Notes: generated from the sequence alone by a model not told the origin. A stretch of 64,000 nucleotides of DNA from an uncultured Elusimicrobium sp. (GCA_937891135.1 CALAFB010000082.1:1-64000); one strand, 5' to 3'; positions 25,450-34,456 are shown, numbered from the stretch's first letter. A program made the numbers and translations.

Positions 25450-27066
25450 ATGACGCAAGACGCTGCATTGCAAAATTCCGGCTGGAAACGTATTCGGCAG
25501 GGGATGGTTTCCCTGGGAAGGCTTGGTTTGCTATTAGCAGGGGCTTGCGTTACAGCGGGGTTATTTGCAAGCAGCTATCCGCAATTATCCCATTCTTTTG
25601 CTGCGTGGTTTATATTAGCTCCTTTTATTTGGGGAGTTAGTAATGTACGCGGCTTTTTTGCTTCTGCTTTTTACGGTTGGCTTACGGGCCTTTTATGTAA
25701 TGCGTTGCTCTTATCATGGGTGTATTATACATGCGTGTATGGGGGGGGATTATCTGTTCCCATGGCCTTAGGGGCGTGGTTGGGGTTGTCTGCCTTGCTC
25801 GCGTTGCAGTTTGCCATTTTGGGGGGCGCGTGCTGTTTTTTAAAGCGCACGGGAGTCTTTTTCCCGTTACTAGCTGCATGTGGGTGGGTAGCTTTAGAGT
25901 GGGTGCATCAAACAATTGCTTTTTATGGAATTGGTTTCCCATGGATAATGTTAGGCTATACCCAATGGAACGTGCCTGAAGTTTTATACCTGGCTTCTTA
26001 TACGGGGGTATATGGGCTTAGTTTTATCTTAGCTTTTGTGGGGGCCAGCGTCGGTTGGTTTTTTGCGCTGCCTAGTATCCGGCAAGGACTTTGGCAGTTG
26101 TTTTGGGCGGTATGTGTATTTGCCATTGTGTTCGGATTAGGAAAATATCAACTGAACCGTCGGGCTGCATTTGTGCAGCATTTGCATCCACAATCCTTGT
26201 TAAATGTGCAGGCGGCATTATTGCAACCGAATATAGACCAGTATAAAAAATGGACCCCAGAGTACGAAGCAGAAATTGTGCATACGTTGGAAGATATGGG
26301 CAATTCGTTAGCTGGCGAAGGGGTTTATTTAGCTGTATGGCCGGAAAGCGTGGTGCCGGGTTCGTTAACAGAAGAAAAATATTTCAACTTATTTAGCCGT
26401 TTGGGAAGTGCAACTGGGGCTTATCAAGTGTTAGGGTCCAACATTTTTGAAGGAAACAACCAGCAATATGTGGGGGCTTATTTGATGACTCCTCAAGCGG
26501 AAGGATTATCGGCTTACCGCAAAATAAAATTAGTTCCGTTTGGGGAATTTATCCCGTTGGAACCGTGGGTGCGCAAACTCACCGCCAATGTGGACGTCAT
26601 GGGGGCTTTGGGTGCATTTTTACCGGGGCCGTATACGCAGCCTTTATTAGATGCCGGGGGCGTTAAATTAGGGACAACCATTTGTTATGAATCTATTTTT
26701 CCTCAATTATGGCGTTCCCAAAATAAACAAGGAGCACAGCTCTTTGTAAACATTACAAATGATGCCTGGTTCTTTCAAACGGCAGCCCCGTATCAGCATT
26801 TAGCAGTAAATGTACTGCGTGCGGTGGAAAATGGGCGCCCGGTTTTGCGGGCAGCCAATACAGGGTTTTCCGCCTATATTGATGCTTGGGGAAACATTCG
26901 GCAAAAGTCTGGTTTATTTACACGAGAAATTTTGCAGGCGTCAGTTCCTCTTTCGGTCAGGAACTCCTCTACCTTTTATGCCCAGTGGGGGGATTGGTTT
27001 GCTTGGGTCTGTGCCTTGGTATTTTTTACGATAGCTATTTCTACGGCGGTATTTTTTTATGAATAA
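25450..27066 (+). CDS. lnt: apolipoprotein N-acyltransferase
   Basis: Lnt (538 aa) adds the third acyl chain to outer-membrane lipoproteins. The N-terminal half has about six to seven membrane segments; the periplasmic nitrilase domain contains the catalytic triad in context: Glu in WPESVV, Lys in KIKLVPFGE, Cys in TTICYESIFP. A final membrane segment closes the protein. It serves the lipoprotein seen at 1679-2101. It overlaps prfB by eight bases. Confidence 0.96.
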   Translation: MTQDAALQNSGWKRIRQGMVSLGRLGLLLAGACVTAGLFASSYPQLSHSFAAWFILAPFIWGVSNVRGFFASAFYGWLTGLLCNALLLSWVYYTCVYGGGLSVPMALGAWLGLSALLALQFAILGGACCFLKRTGVFFPLLAACGWVALEWVHQTIAFYGIGFPWIMLGYTQWNVPEVLYLASYTGVYGLSFILAFVGASVGWFFALPSIRQGLWQLFWAVCVFAIVFGLGKYQLNRRAAFVQHLHPQSLLNVQAALLQPNIDQYKKWTPEYEAEIVHTLEDMGNSLAGEGVYLAVWPESVVPGSLTEEKYFNLFSRLGSATGAYQVLGSNIFEGNNQQYVGAYLMTPQAEGLSAYRKIKLVPFGEFIPLEPWVRKLTANVDVMGALGAFLPGPYTQPLLDAGGVKLGTTICYESIFPQLWRSQNKQGAQLFVNITNDAWFFQTAAPYQHLAVNVLRAVENGRPVLRAANTGFSAYIDAWGNIRQKSGLFTREILQASVPLSVRNSSTFYAQWGDWFAWVCALVFFTIAISTAVFFYE

Positions 27067-28180
27067 TATAGAATTTAAAGACGCAGGTCAAAAAATTGAA
27101 GAATTAACTGCGCGGATTATCAAAATTAAAGAAATTGATAAGATAGAACAAAAACAACAGGAATTAGCCCGTTTGCAAGAAATGTCTGCCGCGCCTGAAT
27201 TTTGGAATGATGCCCAAAAAGCCAAAGAAGTAAGCCGCCAAATTGATTTCCTTAAAACCGCTATTGATACTTTCTGTTTGTTACAAAAACGCGTGGAAGA
27301 TGCCCAAACATTATTTGAGTTATGCAAAGAAATGCAAGACCAGGAAGAACTACAAGAACTCTTTGCCAGTTTGGATGAAACCGAAAAACAGGTGGCTCAA
27401 AAGGAAGGTCAAATCCGTCTTTCCGAACCCAATGACAAATTAAATGCCATTTTGACCATTCATGCCGGGGCTGGTGGTACGGAATCGTGCGATTGGGCAC
27501 AAATGCTGGTGCGGATGTATACGCGCTGGGCTGAGCAGCACGGGTTTAAATTTTCTATTTTGGATTCCCAAGCCGGAGATGAAGCTGGTCTTAAAACCTT
27601 GTCTGCGATGGTGGAAGGCCCGTTTGCGTATGGATATTTGAAGGGAGAAAACGGTGTGCACCGGCTTGTACGCGTATCCCCGTTTGATGCCAATGCCCGG
27701 CGGCATACTTCGTTTGCATCCTGTGATGTACTGCCGGATATTGATGAAGACATCAACATTGAAATTCCGGAGAGTGATTTAGAGTTAGAAACTTCCCGCG
27801 CAGGCGGCCACGGCGGTCAAAACGTAAACAAAGTGGAAAGTGCCGTACGGCTTTTGCATAAACCGACCGGGATTGTAGTATCGTGTCGGATTGAGCGCAG
27901 CCAGTTGCAAAACCGCCAAACCGCCCTAAAAATGTTAAAGGCCAAACTTTACGAACTGGAAATGGATAAAAAACGCAGCGAAGCGGAAAAACGATACGGG
28001 CAAAAAGGGGAAATTGCTTGGGGGCACCAAATCCGTTCATACGTATTTATGCCGTACCAGTTAGTAAAAGATTTGCGTAGCGGATACGAAACCAGCCAAA
28101 TTACGGCCGTTATGGACGGCGATTTAGACCCGTTTATTTTGGCCTATCTTAATTACGAAGCAGAGCGTAAACAAGCATGA
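27059..28180 (+). CDS. prfB: peptide chain release factor 2
   Basis: RF2 (373 aa) terminates translation at UGA/UAA. The SPF tripeptide anticodon is in RVSPFDANARRHTSF (about residues 206-220) and the GGQ hydrolysis motif in AGGHGGQNVNKVESAVR (about 248-264). The reading frame is continuous: no in-frame UGA near codon 25, so no programmed frameshift autoregulation is visible here. The start lies inside the end of lnt with no strong RBS, suggesting coupling. Confidence 0.97.
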   Translation: MNNIEFKDAGQKIEELTARIIKIKEIDKIEQKQQELARLQEMSAAPEFWNDAQKAKEVSRQIDFLKTAIDTFCLLQKRVEDAQTLFELCKEMQDQEELQELFASLDETEKQVAQKEGQIRLSEPNDKLNAILTIHAGAGGTESCDWAQMLVRMYTRWAEQHGFKFSILDSQAGDEAGLKTLSAMVEGPFAYGYLKGENGVHRLVRVSPFDANARRHTSFASCDVLPDIDEDINIEIPESDLELETSRAGGHGGQNVNKVESAVRLLHKPTGIVVSCRIERSQLQNRQTALKMLKAKLYELEMDKKRSEAEKRYGQKGEIAWGHQIRSYVFMPYQLVKDLRSGYETSQITAVMDGDLDPFILAYLNYEAERKQA

Positions 28181-29280
28181 AACGCGGTCTTTATATTCAT
28201 ATTCCTTTTTGTAAACGCAAGTGCAATTATTGTGATTTTGCCTCATTTGCCGGTCAAGAGCCGCTTATGGATGCGTATTTGGGGGCGTTGGCACACGAGG
28301 CCATTTTGTACAAAGAGACAGGCTGTAATACCTTGTATATAGGAGGCGGAACACCCAGCCTGTTAAATGATGGACAGCTGCACCGTTTGGAAAAAATCAT
28401 CCGCAAAAATTTCCGCCCGGTTTCCGGGTTTGAAGAAAGTACGTTTGAAGCCAACCCGGAAAGTATTACACCGGCCAAATTAAATACGCTGCTGACGTTA
28501 GGGTTTAACCGGTTAAGTATGGGGCTTCAAAGTTTGAATGAAAATGAACTAAAAACATTGGGGCGTATCCATACGGCTGCACAATTTTTGCAAGCGTATC
28601 AAGCCGCGCGGCAAAGCGGGTTTAAAAACATCAATGTGGATTTAATGGCCGGCCTGCCCGGGCAGACGCTCCAAAGTTTTACGGATAGTTTGCACCGGGT
28701 GTTGGAACTGGGGCCGGAGCATTTTTCCGTATATGGGCTGCAGGTGGAAGAAGGCACGTCGTTTTTTGAACGCGGAGTTGTGTGCGACCAAGTACTTATG
28801 CGTGAGATGCTGGAACAGGCACACGATACGTTAACCGCGGCTGGGTATCATCATTATGAAATTTCTAATTATGCCTTACCTGGCAAAGAATCCAAACATA
28901 ACCTTAATTATTGGCAATATGGGGAATATATCGGCTTAGGCAGCTCAGCGGCTACGTATCGGCTTGGCAAGCGCAAACAGAACACGAAAAATTTGCAGGA
29001 ATATATTTTTTGTATGGAAAACGGGAAAACCCCTACTGTATTTTCCGAACGGCTTACCGGCCCGGCCAAAGAAGGGGAAAAACTTATGCTCGCTTTTCGG
29101 ATGTTGGACGGAGTGGAACTAACAGCGCAACAAACGGAATTATTTGGGGCTGAAATTCAAAAACATATCCAAAAAGGGCTTCTCACACAAGAGGACAAAA
29201 AGGTAAAATTAACCACAGAAGGGATTTATATGGCTAATGAAGTGTTCCGTAGTTTTGTAGCCCCGTTTGAAAACGTATGA
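28177..29280 (+). CDS. hemW: radical SAM heme chaperone HemW-like
   Basis: A 367-residue member of the HemN/HemW family. The [4Fe-4S] cluster motif is CKRKCNYCDF (about residues 12-21), with Cys before Asp-Phe as in HemW rather than true HemN. GGGTPS (about 58) and NVDLMAGLPGQT follow, and there is a C-terminal HemN domain. HemW inserts heme into respiratory proteins; older annotations call it coproporphyrinogen oxidase. The ATG overlaps the prfB stop. Confidence 0.93.
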   Translation: MKRGLYIHIPFCKRKCNYCDFASFAGQEPLMDAYLGALAHEAILYKETGCNTLYIGGGTPSLLNDGQLHRLEKIIRKNFRPVSGFEESTFEANPESITPAKLNTLLTLGFNRLSMGLQSLNENELKTLGRIHTAAQFLQAYQAARQSGFKNINVDLMAGLPGQTLQSFTDSLHRVLELGPEHFSVYGLQVEEGTSFFERGVVCDQVLMREMLEQAHDTLTAAGYHHYEISNYALPGKESKHNLNYWQYGEYIGLGSSAATYRLGKRKQNTKNLQEYIFCMENGKTPTVFSERLTGPAKEGEKLMLAFRMLDGVELTAQQTELFGAEIQKHIQKGLLTQEDKKVKLTTEGIYMANEVFRSFVAPFENV

Positions 29281-29990
29281 AACTGACCCCAATACATACC
29301 GCTATTTTTAAAGAAACGTCCGATTTGCCGGCTTTTATCCAAAAGTTTATTCCGACGGTTGCCGAGAAAACCATCCTAGCCGTTTCTTCCAAAATAGTTG
29401 CTTTATGGAAAGGCAATACCGTGCCGTATGAAAGTGTGGTCCAAAAAGAAACCCTCATTAAACAGCATAGCCAAGCCGCTTTACAAACGCCGCTCGCGTG
29501 GTTGACGATTAAAGATGGTATGGTCATGACCAATGCTGGGATAGATGAAAGCAATGCGGGCGGAAAACTGATTTTGCTGTCGGATTGTTATGCGTGTGCA
29601 GACGAATTATGCCGTGCCTTAAAACAAGCGTGGCACGTAAAAGAATTGGGCCTTGTGATTACAGACAGTATGATTTTGCCTTTGCGTGCAGGGGTTATAG
29701 CCGCGGCCGTAGGGTATGCCGGGTTTCAAGGGGTTAAAGATTTACGCGGGAAAGAAGATCTTTTCGGTAAAAAACTAAAAACTACGCTGGTAGACGCGGC
29801 CGACAGTTTGGCTGCCGCCGCGGCCCTTATGATGGGAGAAGCCGACGAACAATGCCCGTTATGCATCATAGAAAATGCCCCCGTAGTATTTACAGAGCAC
29901 ACAAATCGGGATGAAATTAAATATCCCGTAGAAAACGATTTGTATACGCCGCTTTTGCAAGCGGTCAATTTAATACAACAGGAGAAATAA
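29277..29990 (+). CDS. coenzyme F420:L-glutamate ligase-like protein
   Basis: A 237-residue CofE-family protein. Characteristic stretches are ILAVSSKIVALWKG, TNAGIDESNA, VITDSMILPLRAGVIAAAVGYAG, and a final DAADSLAAAAALMMGE, covering the GTP/metal-binding core. In methanogens and actinobacteria CofE adds glutamate to F420-0. No other F420 gene is seen in this window, and the neighbours are hemW and mscL, so the substrate here may differ. The ATG overlaps the hemW stop. Confidence 0.85.
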   Translation: MKLTPIHTAIFKETSDLPAFIQKFIPTVAEKTILAVSSKIVALWKGNTVPYESVVQKETLIKQHSQAALQTPLAWLTIKDGMVMTNAGIDESNAGGKLILLSDCYACADELCRALKQAWHVKELGLVITDSMILPLRAGVIAAAVGYAGFQGVKDLRGKEDLFGKKLKTTLVDAADSLAAAAALMMGEADEQCPLCIIENAPVVFTEHTNRDEIKYPVENDLYTPLLQAVNLIQQEK

Positions 29991-30449
29991 ATGAAAGAAG
30001 TAGCAAAGGAATTCAAGCAGTTCATCATGCGCGGCAACGTGATTGATATGGCTGTAGGTATCATCATTGGCGGTGCATTTACTAAAATTGTGAACTCTAT
30101 GGTAGCTGATGTGTTAATGCCACCGTTGGGGTTGTTAATGGGCCAAGTGGATTTTTCCAACTGGTTTGTAGTCATTAAGTCAGGTGCCAATGGGGCGCGT
30201 CATTTTGCCACGATGGCCGAAGCCCAAGCCGCAGGAGCCACTACCCTTAATTTAGGGCTGTTTTTAAATGCGATTATCAGTTTTATTATTGTGGCTTTTT
30301 GTATCTTTATTTTGATTAAAGCCATCAATAAACTAAACAAACCGGCCCCGGCTCCGGCTGCCCCGGCCACCAAAAAATGCCCGTACTGCTGTAGTGAAGT
30401 AGCCTTAGAAGCCACCCGCTGCCCGCATTGTACAAGCGAAATTAAATAG
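29991..30449 (+). CDS. mscL: large-conductance mechanosensitive channel with C-terminal zinc ribbon
   Basis: MscL (152 aa), the emergency valve opened by membrane tension. The first membrane helix is NVIDMAVGIIIGGAFTKIVNSMV (about residues 16-38) and the second is FLNAIISFIIVAFCIFILI. Instead of the usual cytoplasmic helix bundle alone, the C terminus carries CPYCCSEVALEATRCPHC, a CxxC...CxxC rubredoxin-like zinc ribbon. Last gene of the secA operon; it starts immediately after the previous stop. Confidence 0.95.
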   Translation: MKEVAKEFKQFIMRGNVIDMAVGIIIGGAFTKIVNSMVADVLMPPLGLLMGQVDFSNWFVVIKSGANGARHFATMAEAQAAGATTLNLGLFLNAIISFIIVAFCIFILIKAINKLNKPAPAPAAPATKKCPYCCSEVALEATRCPHCTSEIK

Positions 30450-30502
30450 CAGTAGAATTAACTATCAAAAGCGGGAACTAAAACGCAGCGTTTTGGTTCC
30501 CG

Positions 30503-31219
30503 TTATTTTTTGTATAAATACCGGTATGTTCCTATGTACGTAGCACTGCCTGTTTCCTGCTGACACAATTGGTGTTGAAGTGGAAGGGTATCCATATCAC
30601 TAAAGGGTTGGCAAAAGGTTTTTCCTGTATGTCCAGCAATACCATAGTTAAAATAAATAATGTAACTTAATTGGGTATTCCGATTTAAACATGTAATTAA
30701 AGACTGAGAAACCATATAACAATATCCCCAATCAAATTCACGTCTGGCATCCGTTTCATCTTTAGGGGTTCCTCCAATTCCCATATCCATTTCATCAAAA
30801 CGGTCGGCATAGGTGCTATGGTTTAAATAATAAACCTCTTGAGCATTTGCAATAGTTCGGGTGATGTTTTTCAGCGTAGCATAACGGCTTTTCATGACGG
30901 CCTTTTGGTATTGCGGCACCGCTACCGCCGCCAAAATACCAATGATGAGAACCACTACTAATAATTCTATGAGGGTAAACCCACAGGTTCCTTCGCCCCT
31001 TGAGGGAAAAGGTGGCCGAAGGCCGAATGAGGGGGTGTTACATAAGGATGTCATCCCCGAGGCCTGTAATCGGGGATCTTCCACGTACCTATTCAATAAG
31101 ATTTTCCTCTTTTGATAACAACAAGCGTTGAAGATTCCCGATAGAAACCTTCGGGAATGACCCTTATTTTTATTTACAACACGTTGCGTAAAACCCCGCT
31201 GAGTGTCTTTTTGATTCAT
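30503..31219 (-). CDS. type IV pilin-like precursor with expanded leader peptide
   Basis: A 238-residue pseudopilin. The ATG at 31219 has a good AGAGG site and begins MNQKDTQRGFTQ, like the normal leaders encoded at 46889 and 54490. The expected GFTLIELL comes only at residue 80 because about 60 codons encoded by a palindromic repeat (30985-31163) are inserted in frame. Normal leaders here are about 5 to 25 residues. The mature part has the usual helix, AVPQYQKAV, and a Cys-containing soluble domain. Whether prepilin peptidase still processes it is unknown. An internal ATG at codon 56 could shorten the leader. Confidence 0.88.
   Translation of the reverse strand: MNQKDTQRGFTQRVVNKNKGHSRRFLSGIFNACCYQKRKILLNRYVEDPRLQASGMTSLCNTPSFGLRPPFPSRGEGTCGFTLIELLVVVLIIGILAAVAVPQYQKAVMKSRYATLKNITRTIANAQEVYYLNHSTYADRFDEMDMGIGGTPKDETDARREFDWGYCYMVSQSLITCLNRNTQLSYIIYFNYGIAGHTGKTFCQPFSDMDTLPLQHQLCQQETGSATYIGTYRYLYKK
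30985..31163 (-). repeat. palindromic repeat element inserted in pilin leader
   Basis: On the minus strand: GGTCATTCCCGAAGG...ATCGGGAATC hairpin, a short linker, AGGTACGTGGAAG, ATCCCCGA...TCGGGGATGACAT hairpin, TTATGTAACACCCCCTCA and a CCTTCGG-centred hairpin. Parts match 13-115 and 11628-11746. It is in frame with the pilin and ends at the prepilin cleavage site. Confidence 0.8.
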
Positions 31220-31261
31220 ACGTTTTCCTCTCTTTAGTTAATTTCCAATTTACCTGCTCCG

Positions 31262-31480
31262 GAGAACGTATGCAAAACGGCTATAAGGTCCGAGTCGTTA
31301 TCCCTAGTCTCTTTACAAATAGCCGTAATCTATCATTCCACATAGAAACGATAAACATTCGGTACAACACAACGGGATTGCAATTCCCGCTACGTTGTAC
31401 CTTACTATGGGCTATTTTTGGAGGGATAACGAACCTGCTTAGTAGGTACCGTCCGTATTCTTCATACGGTTCCAAAAACA
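31262..31480 (-). promoter_or_regulatory. structured pilin leader RNA, copy B
   Basis: H1 CCGTAT/ATACGG at 31453-31469 with TGTTTTTGGAA before it; P1 arms (CGTTATCCCT / AGGGATAACG) at 31422-31431 and 31296-31305; strand A (AAATAGCC) at 31410-31417; H2 arms (GGTACAAC / GTTGTACC) at 31394-31401 and 31361-31368; CGAATG after H2; strand B (ACGGCTAT) at 31319-31326; strand C (ATAGCCGT) at 31277-31284 followed by UUU. Promoter-like TATACT lies near 31500. Confidence 0.75.
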
Positions 31481-31524
31481 GAGTTAAATTGTATTTATAG
31501 TATAATAAAAATTCGTTGAAATAA

Positions 31525-31549
31525 AAAGCCCCCGGAAAGGAGGCTTTTA
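31525..31549 (-). terminator. tRNA-Gly terminator
   Basis: On the minus strand AAAAGCC...GGCTTTTT immediately follows the tRNA 3' end. Confidence 0.65.
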
Positions 31550-31551
31550 AA

Positions 31552-31625
31552 TGGAGCGGGCGAAGAGAATCGAACTCTCGTCTCAACCTTGGCAAGGTCG
31601 CGTTCTACCATTGAACCACGCCCGC
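31552..31625 (-). tRNA. tRNA-Gly (GCC)
   Basis: Acceptor GCGGGCG/CGCCCGC, D arm GGTTCAATGGTAGAAC, anticodon loop CTTGCCAAG giving GCC, T arm GAGAGTTCGATTCTCTTC, discriminator T and encoded CCA. Confidence 0.95.
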
Positions 31626-31687
31626 AAAAATTCGTCTGACTACCTACATAGTTTAGCAAATTTTATGAAGGAGTACAAGTGTTATTT

Positions 31688-32647
31688 TTAACCTTCGGCT
31701 TCTTCCTCTTCTTCGTCCTCTATTTCATCCATTATTTCTACTGGTCTCGCTTTTGCAACGGGTTTTACCGGCGCAGGGGCTACATTATCCAACAATTGCG
31801 TAGCAATACTTTTTAGGTAGAAATTTTCCTGCACCGCTTTTCGGATATGTGGGTTTTTAGTAAGCGGGGCCAATACAGGGCTAGCGTGGATAATCCGCGC
31901 AAATTCTTCGGGCCGGTCCCGGTAAAATTTAACGGCTTTGCTAGTTAATAACGTACTCATCAGCCGGCTTTTACTGAAAGCCATGACCAAATCTTCATTG
32001 TCTGAAATATGTTGAACAAGCGGGCTAGTAAAAAATGCCTGTAATGAAGTATTATCTTGGGCAAAAGAGCCTAATAATTGCGGATCTGCAAGCAGCGGGA
32101 CTACATCCGGACGTTGAACAAACGCATTGGCTACCTCTGGGCGGTTGAGTAAATAACGCAGCAAGTCTACATCTTTTAAGTTGGCTTCTACGTTAGAAGA
32201 TAACGCCCAGGGGGCAGCTCCAATCACGCCGTAATTTTCAGCTGTAATGGCTTGATAATTATAGCGGCTGATAATGGGAATGGTGGAACCCAATTCTTCT
32301 ACCGTAGGCACACGGTCGCTTCCTTCTCCTAATTCATTGATATTTACATACGTTACAATTTTGCGTGGATCAAATTCTGTGTTAGATGATAAACCTTGTA
32401 GTTGTTCGGGGTTTAACGAAGTAGATAAATCTTCGGCCCGGTTTTTGGTATGCAAGGTAATTAACAAAATGGCGGCTGCCATACCTAAAACCCCCAGGGC
32501 AATAAAAAATGCAAGCACAATAGAAGTATTGTGGGTTTGGGACGTAACAATCTCTATTTCTTCCGTAGAATGAGGGCGGGAAGAAACAGCTTCTTTTCGG
32601 TATTTTTGCGGATTACGCAAGCGGTCAATAATTTCTTCTGTTTTCAT
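31688..32647 (-). CDS. single-pass membrane protein of unknown function
   Basis: A 319-residue protein with a cytoplasmic N terminus (~45 residues), one membrane helix (IVLAFFIALGVLGMAAAILLI, about residues 42-62) and a long helical extracytoplasmic domain with repeated short Leu/Ala/Asn-Pro-rich units (LLADPQLLGS, LAPLTKNPHIRK). The C terminus is strongly acidic (EIEDEEEEEAEG). No domain is recognised. It starts 46 bases from the divergent thioesterase gene, with which it probably shares a promoter region. Confidence 0.75.
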   Translation of the reverse strand: MKTEEIIDRLRNPQKYRKEAVSSRPHSTEEIEIVTSQTHNTSIVLAFFIALGVLGMAAAILLITLHTKNRAEDLSTSLNPEQLQGLSSNTEFDPRKIVTYVNINELGEGSDRVPTVEELGSTIPIISRYNYQAITAENYGVIGAAPWALSSNVEANLKDVDLLRYLLNRPEVANAFVQRPDVVPLLADPQLLGSFAQDNTSLQAFFTSPLVQHISDNEDLVMAFSKSRLMSTLLTSKAVKFYRDRPEEFARIIHASPVLAPLTKNPHIRKAVQENFYLKSIATQLLDNVAPAPVKPVAKARPVEIMDEIEDEEEEEAEG

Positions 32648-32693
32648 AGCTAAAACAAGTATAATTTATTATATGAAATATGGGGGAATTTGT

Positions 32694-33077
32694 ATGCAAA
32701 AAACTATTTTTTATCATGATACGGATTGCGGAAATGTAGTCTATTATGCCAACTACTTGAAATATTTTGAAGAGGCCCGTACCTTGTATATGGCGGGGAA
32801 AGGGTTTTCGGTTCCGGCACTAATGGAGCAAGGTAAATTTTTTGTAGTGGCCCGGCAAGAAGTAGAATATAAATATCCGGTTCGGTATGCAGATACCATT
32901 ACAGTAGATACTCGCGTGGCAGAAATATCCGATATTAAAATTGTGTTTGAAAATACTATTACAAATCAAAACGGCCGTTTATGTACCAAAGGGAAAACAA
33001 CACTTGTATGTGTGGATAAAAATGGCGTTCCGTCCCCGATGGGACTGGATGTAAAAACGGCTATGGCGGCCCACTAA
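32694..33077 (+). CDS. YbgC/FadM-like acyl-CoA thioesterase
   Basis: A 127-residue hot-dog fold protein hydrolysing acyl-CoA or 4-hydroxybenzoyl-CoA-type thioesters. The motif HDTDCGNVVYYANYLKYFEEAR contains the catalytic Asp and the Tyr-Ala-Asn-Tyr helix. The ATG at 32694 is preferred over one at 32673 because GGGGGAA precedes it at the right distance and the protein then starts at the usual place. It stands alone; the substrate is not known. Confidence 0.88.
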   Translation: MQKTIFYHDTDCGNVVYYANYLKYFEEARTLYMAGKGFSVPALMEQGKFFVVARQEVEYKYPVRYADTITVDTRVAEISDIKIVFENTITNQNGRLCTKGKTTLVCVDKNGVPSPMGLDVKTAMAAH

Positions 33078-33169
33078 CAAGACTGGGCCAATTGTATATT
33101 TGCTACAAGCTGTAAAGACGGCCCGTTTATAAATAAACGGGCCGGAAGATTTTAAAAGGCAAGAGAACC

Positions 33170-33541
33170 TTAAAATTCGTCGCCAATGGCTTTTTTCACT
33201 TTGCTGATAAGTTCCGTCAGTACAAAAGGTTTAGAACAGAACCCTTTTACTTGCGGGAATAGCTGGAACATCCGCTGGGATTCTACTAAGGCGGAAGTAA
33301 TTAATACCGGGATATTGACCAGATTTTCGTCTTCGGACATAATTTTTACAATGCTTGCGCCGTCCAATCCCGGCAACATCACATCTAACAGCACTAAATG
33401 TGGATGAAATTCTTTCATTTGGGCAATAGCATCCCGTCCGGTTTGGCAGACAGCCAACTCATATCCTTCACGGGAAAGAACCAATAAGAGCAGTTCTACA
33501 ATACTCGTTTCATCTTCTACAATTAAAATTCTTTTCTTCAT
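33170..33541 (-). CDS. single-domain response regulator (receiver)
   Basis: A 123-residue CheY-like receiver with the acidic pair in VEDE (residues ~8-11), phospho-acceptor Asp in LVLLDVMLPGLDG (about 55), conserved Thr/Ser in LITSALV (about 85) and Lys in CSKPFVL (about 105). There is no output domain, so it acts through protein contacts or a phosphorelay. No histidine kinase is adjacent. Confidence 0.92.
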   Translation of the reverse strand: MKKRILIVEDETSIVELLLLVLSREGYELAVCQTGRDAIAQMKEFHPHLVLLDVMLPGLDGASIVKIMSEDENLVNIPVLITSALVESQRMFQLFPQVKGFCSKPFVLTELISKVKKAIGDEF

Positions 33542-33576
33542 ATCAAAACTCCTTTTAATTTATTATACTTTTTTAT

Positions 33577-34308
33577 ATGTTACAAAAAAAGAATTTTAAT
33601 GCATCTGTGCTGCCGGTAATGCGCGCTTTTGCGGGTCGGTTGATTACGCGTAAAGATAGCGTACTGGTTGGCTTATCCGGTGGGCCAGATTCGGTTTGTT
33701 TGCTTCATTTTTTACAATATCTATCCAAAGAAAGACATTTTGCCTTAGCGGCTATACACGTCAATCACGGGCTACGTGCAAACGCGGCAGACCAGGACGA
33801 ATATTTTTGTGAGCAGTTATGCCGACAACTAGATATTGATTTTTTTAGTAAACACGTAGATGCCTTAAAAACAGCCCAGCAATATGATTTGAGCCCTGAA
33901 CACGGTGCCCGGAAAGCGCGTTACCTTGCGTATCAAACCGTGGCTAAAACATGGGGTGCGACAAAACTGGCACTTGGGCATCATTTAGATGACCAAGCTG
34001 AAACATTTTTACTTAATTTATTACGTGGAACAAAAATACAAGGGTTGGCTGGGATTCCGTTGCGCCGTCCGCTTTGCAAAGGAGTGGAAATTGTACGGCC
34101 TCTTTTGTGTATTGCGCGGGAAGATGTAATACGCTATATTGCCCAAAATAAATTAACCTATGTAACGGACCAAACGAATTTTGATGATGCGTACCGTCGA
34201 AACTGGATACGTAATACCTTGTTGCCCTTATTAGAAGAAAAACAACCTCAAATCCGCCAGCATTTAGCACAATTTGCGGCGGGTATTGCTGCGCTCACAC
34301 AAAAATAG
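33577..34308 (+). CDS. tilS: tRNA(Ile)-lysidine synthase, short form
   Basis: TilS converts C34 of the CAU anticodon of tRNA-Ile to lysidine so that it reads AUA. The PP-loop ATPase motif is VGLSGGPDSVCLL (about residues 28-40), followed by AIHVNHGLRANAADQDE, GHHLDDQAETFLLNLLRG and RRNWIRNTLLP. At 243 residues it consists of the N-terminal catalytic domain with little else; the C-terminal tRNA-binding domains of E. coli TilS are absent, as in some other phyla. It lies upstream of tRNA-His. Confidence 0.93.
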   Translation: MLQKKNFNASVLPVMRAFAGRLITRKDSVLVGLSGGPDSVCLLHFLQYLSKERHFALAAIHVNHGLRANAADQDEYFCEQLCRQLDIDFFSKHVDALKTAQQYDLSPEHGARKARYLAYQTVAKTWGATKLALGHHLDDQAETFLLNLLRGTKIQGLAGIPLRRPLCKGVEIVRPLLCIAREDVIRYIAQNKLTYVTDQTNFDDAYRRNWIRNTLLPLLEEKQPQIRQHLAQFAAGIAALTQK

Positions 34309-34456
34309 AAAGGGTTTGTTTGTTCTCTTATTTTACGTGTTAGGAAGCAATATATATGAAACTGTAAAAAGTTTTAATTCCATCTCGGACCTATCTGGCT
34401 CTTAATAGCGGTTTGCGTAAGACCTACAAATTTGCTAAAATATAGTGCCGATTTAT

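Noticed and set aside
27059..27140. Programmed frameshift in prfB
   Set aside because: The reading frame is continuous and no early UGA with an upstream Shine-Dalgarno-like sequence is present.
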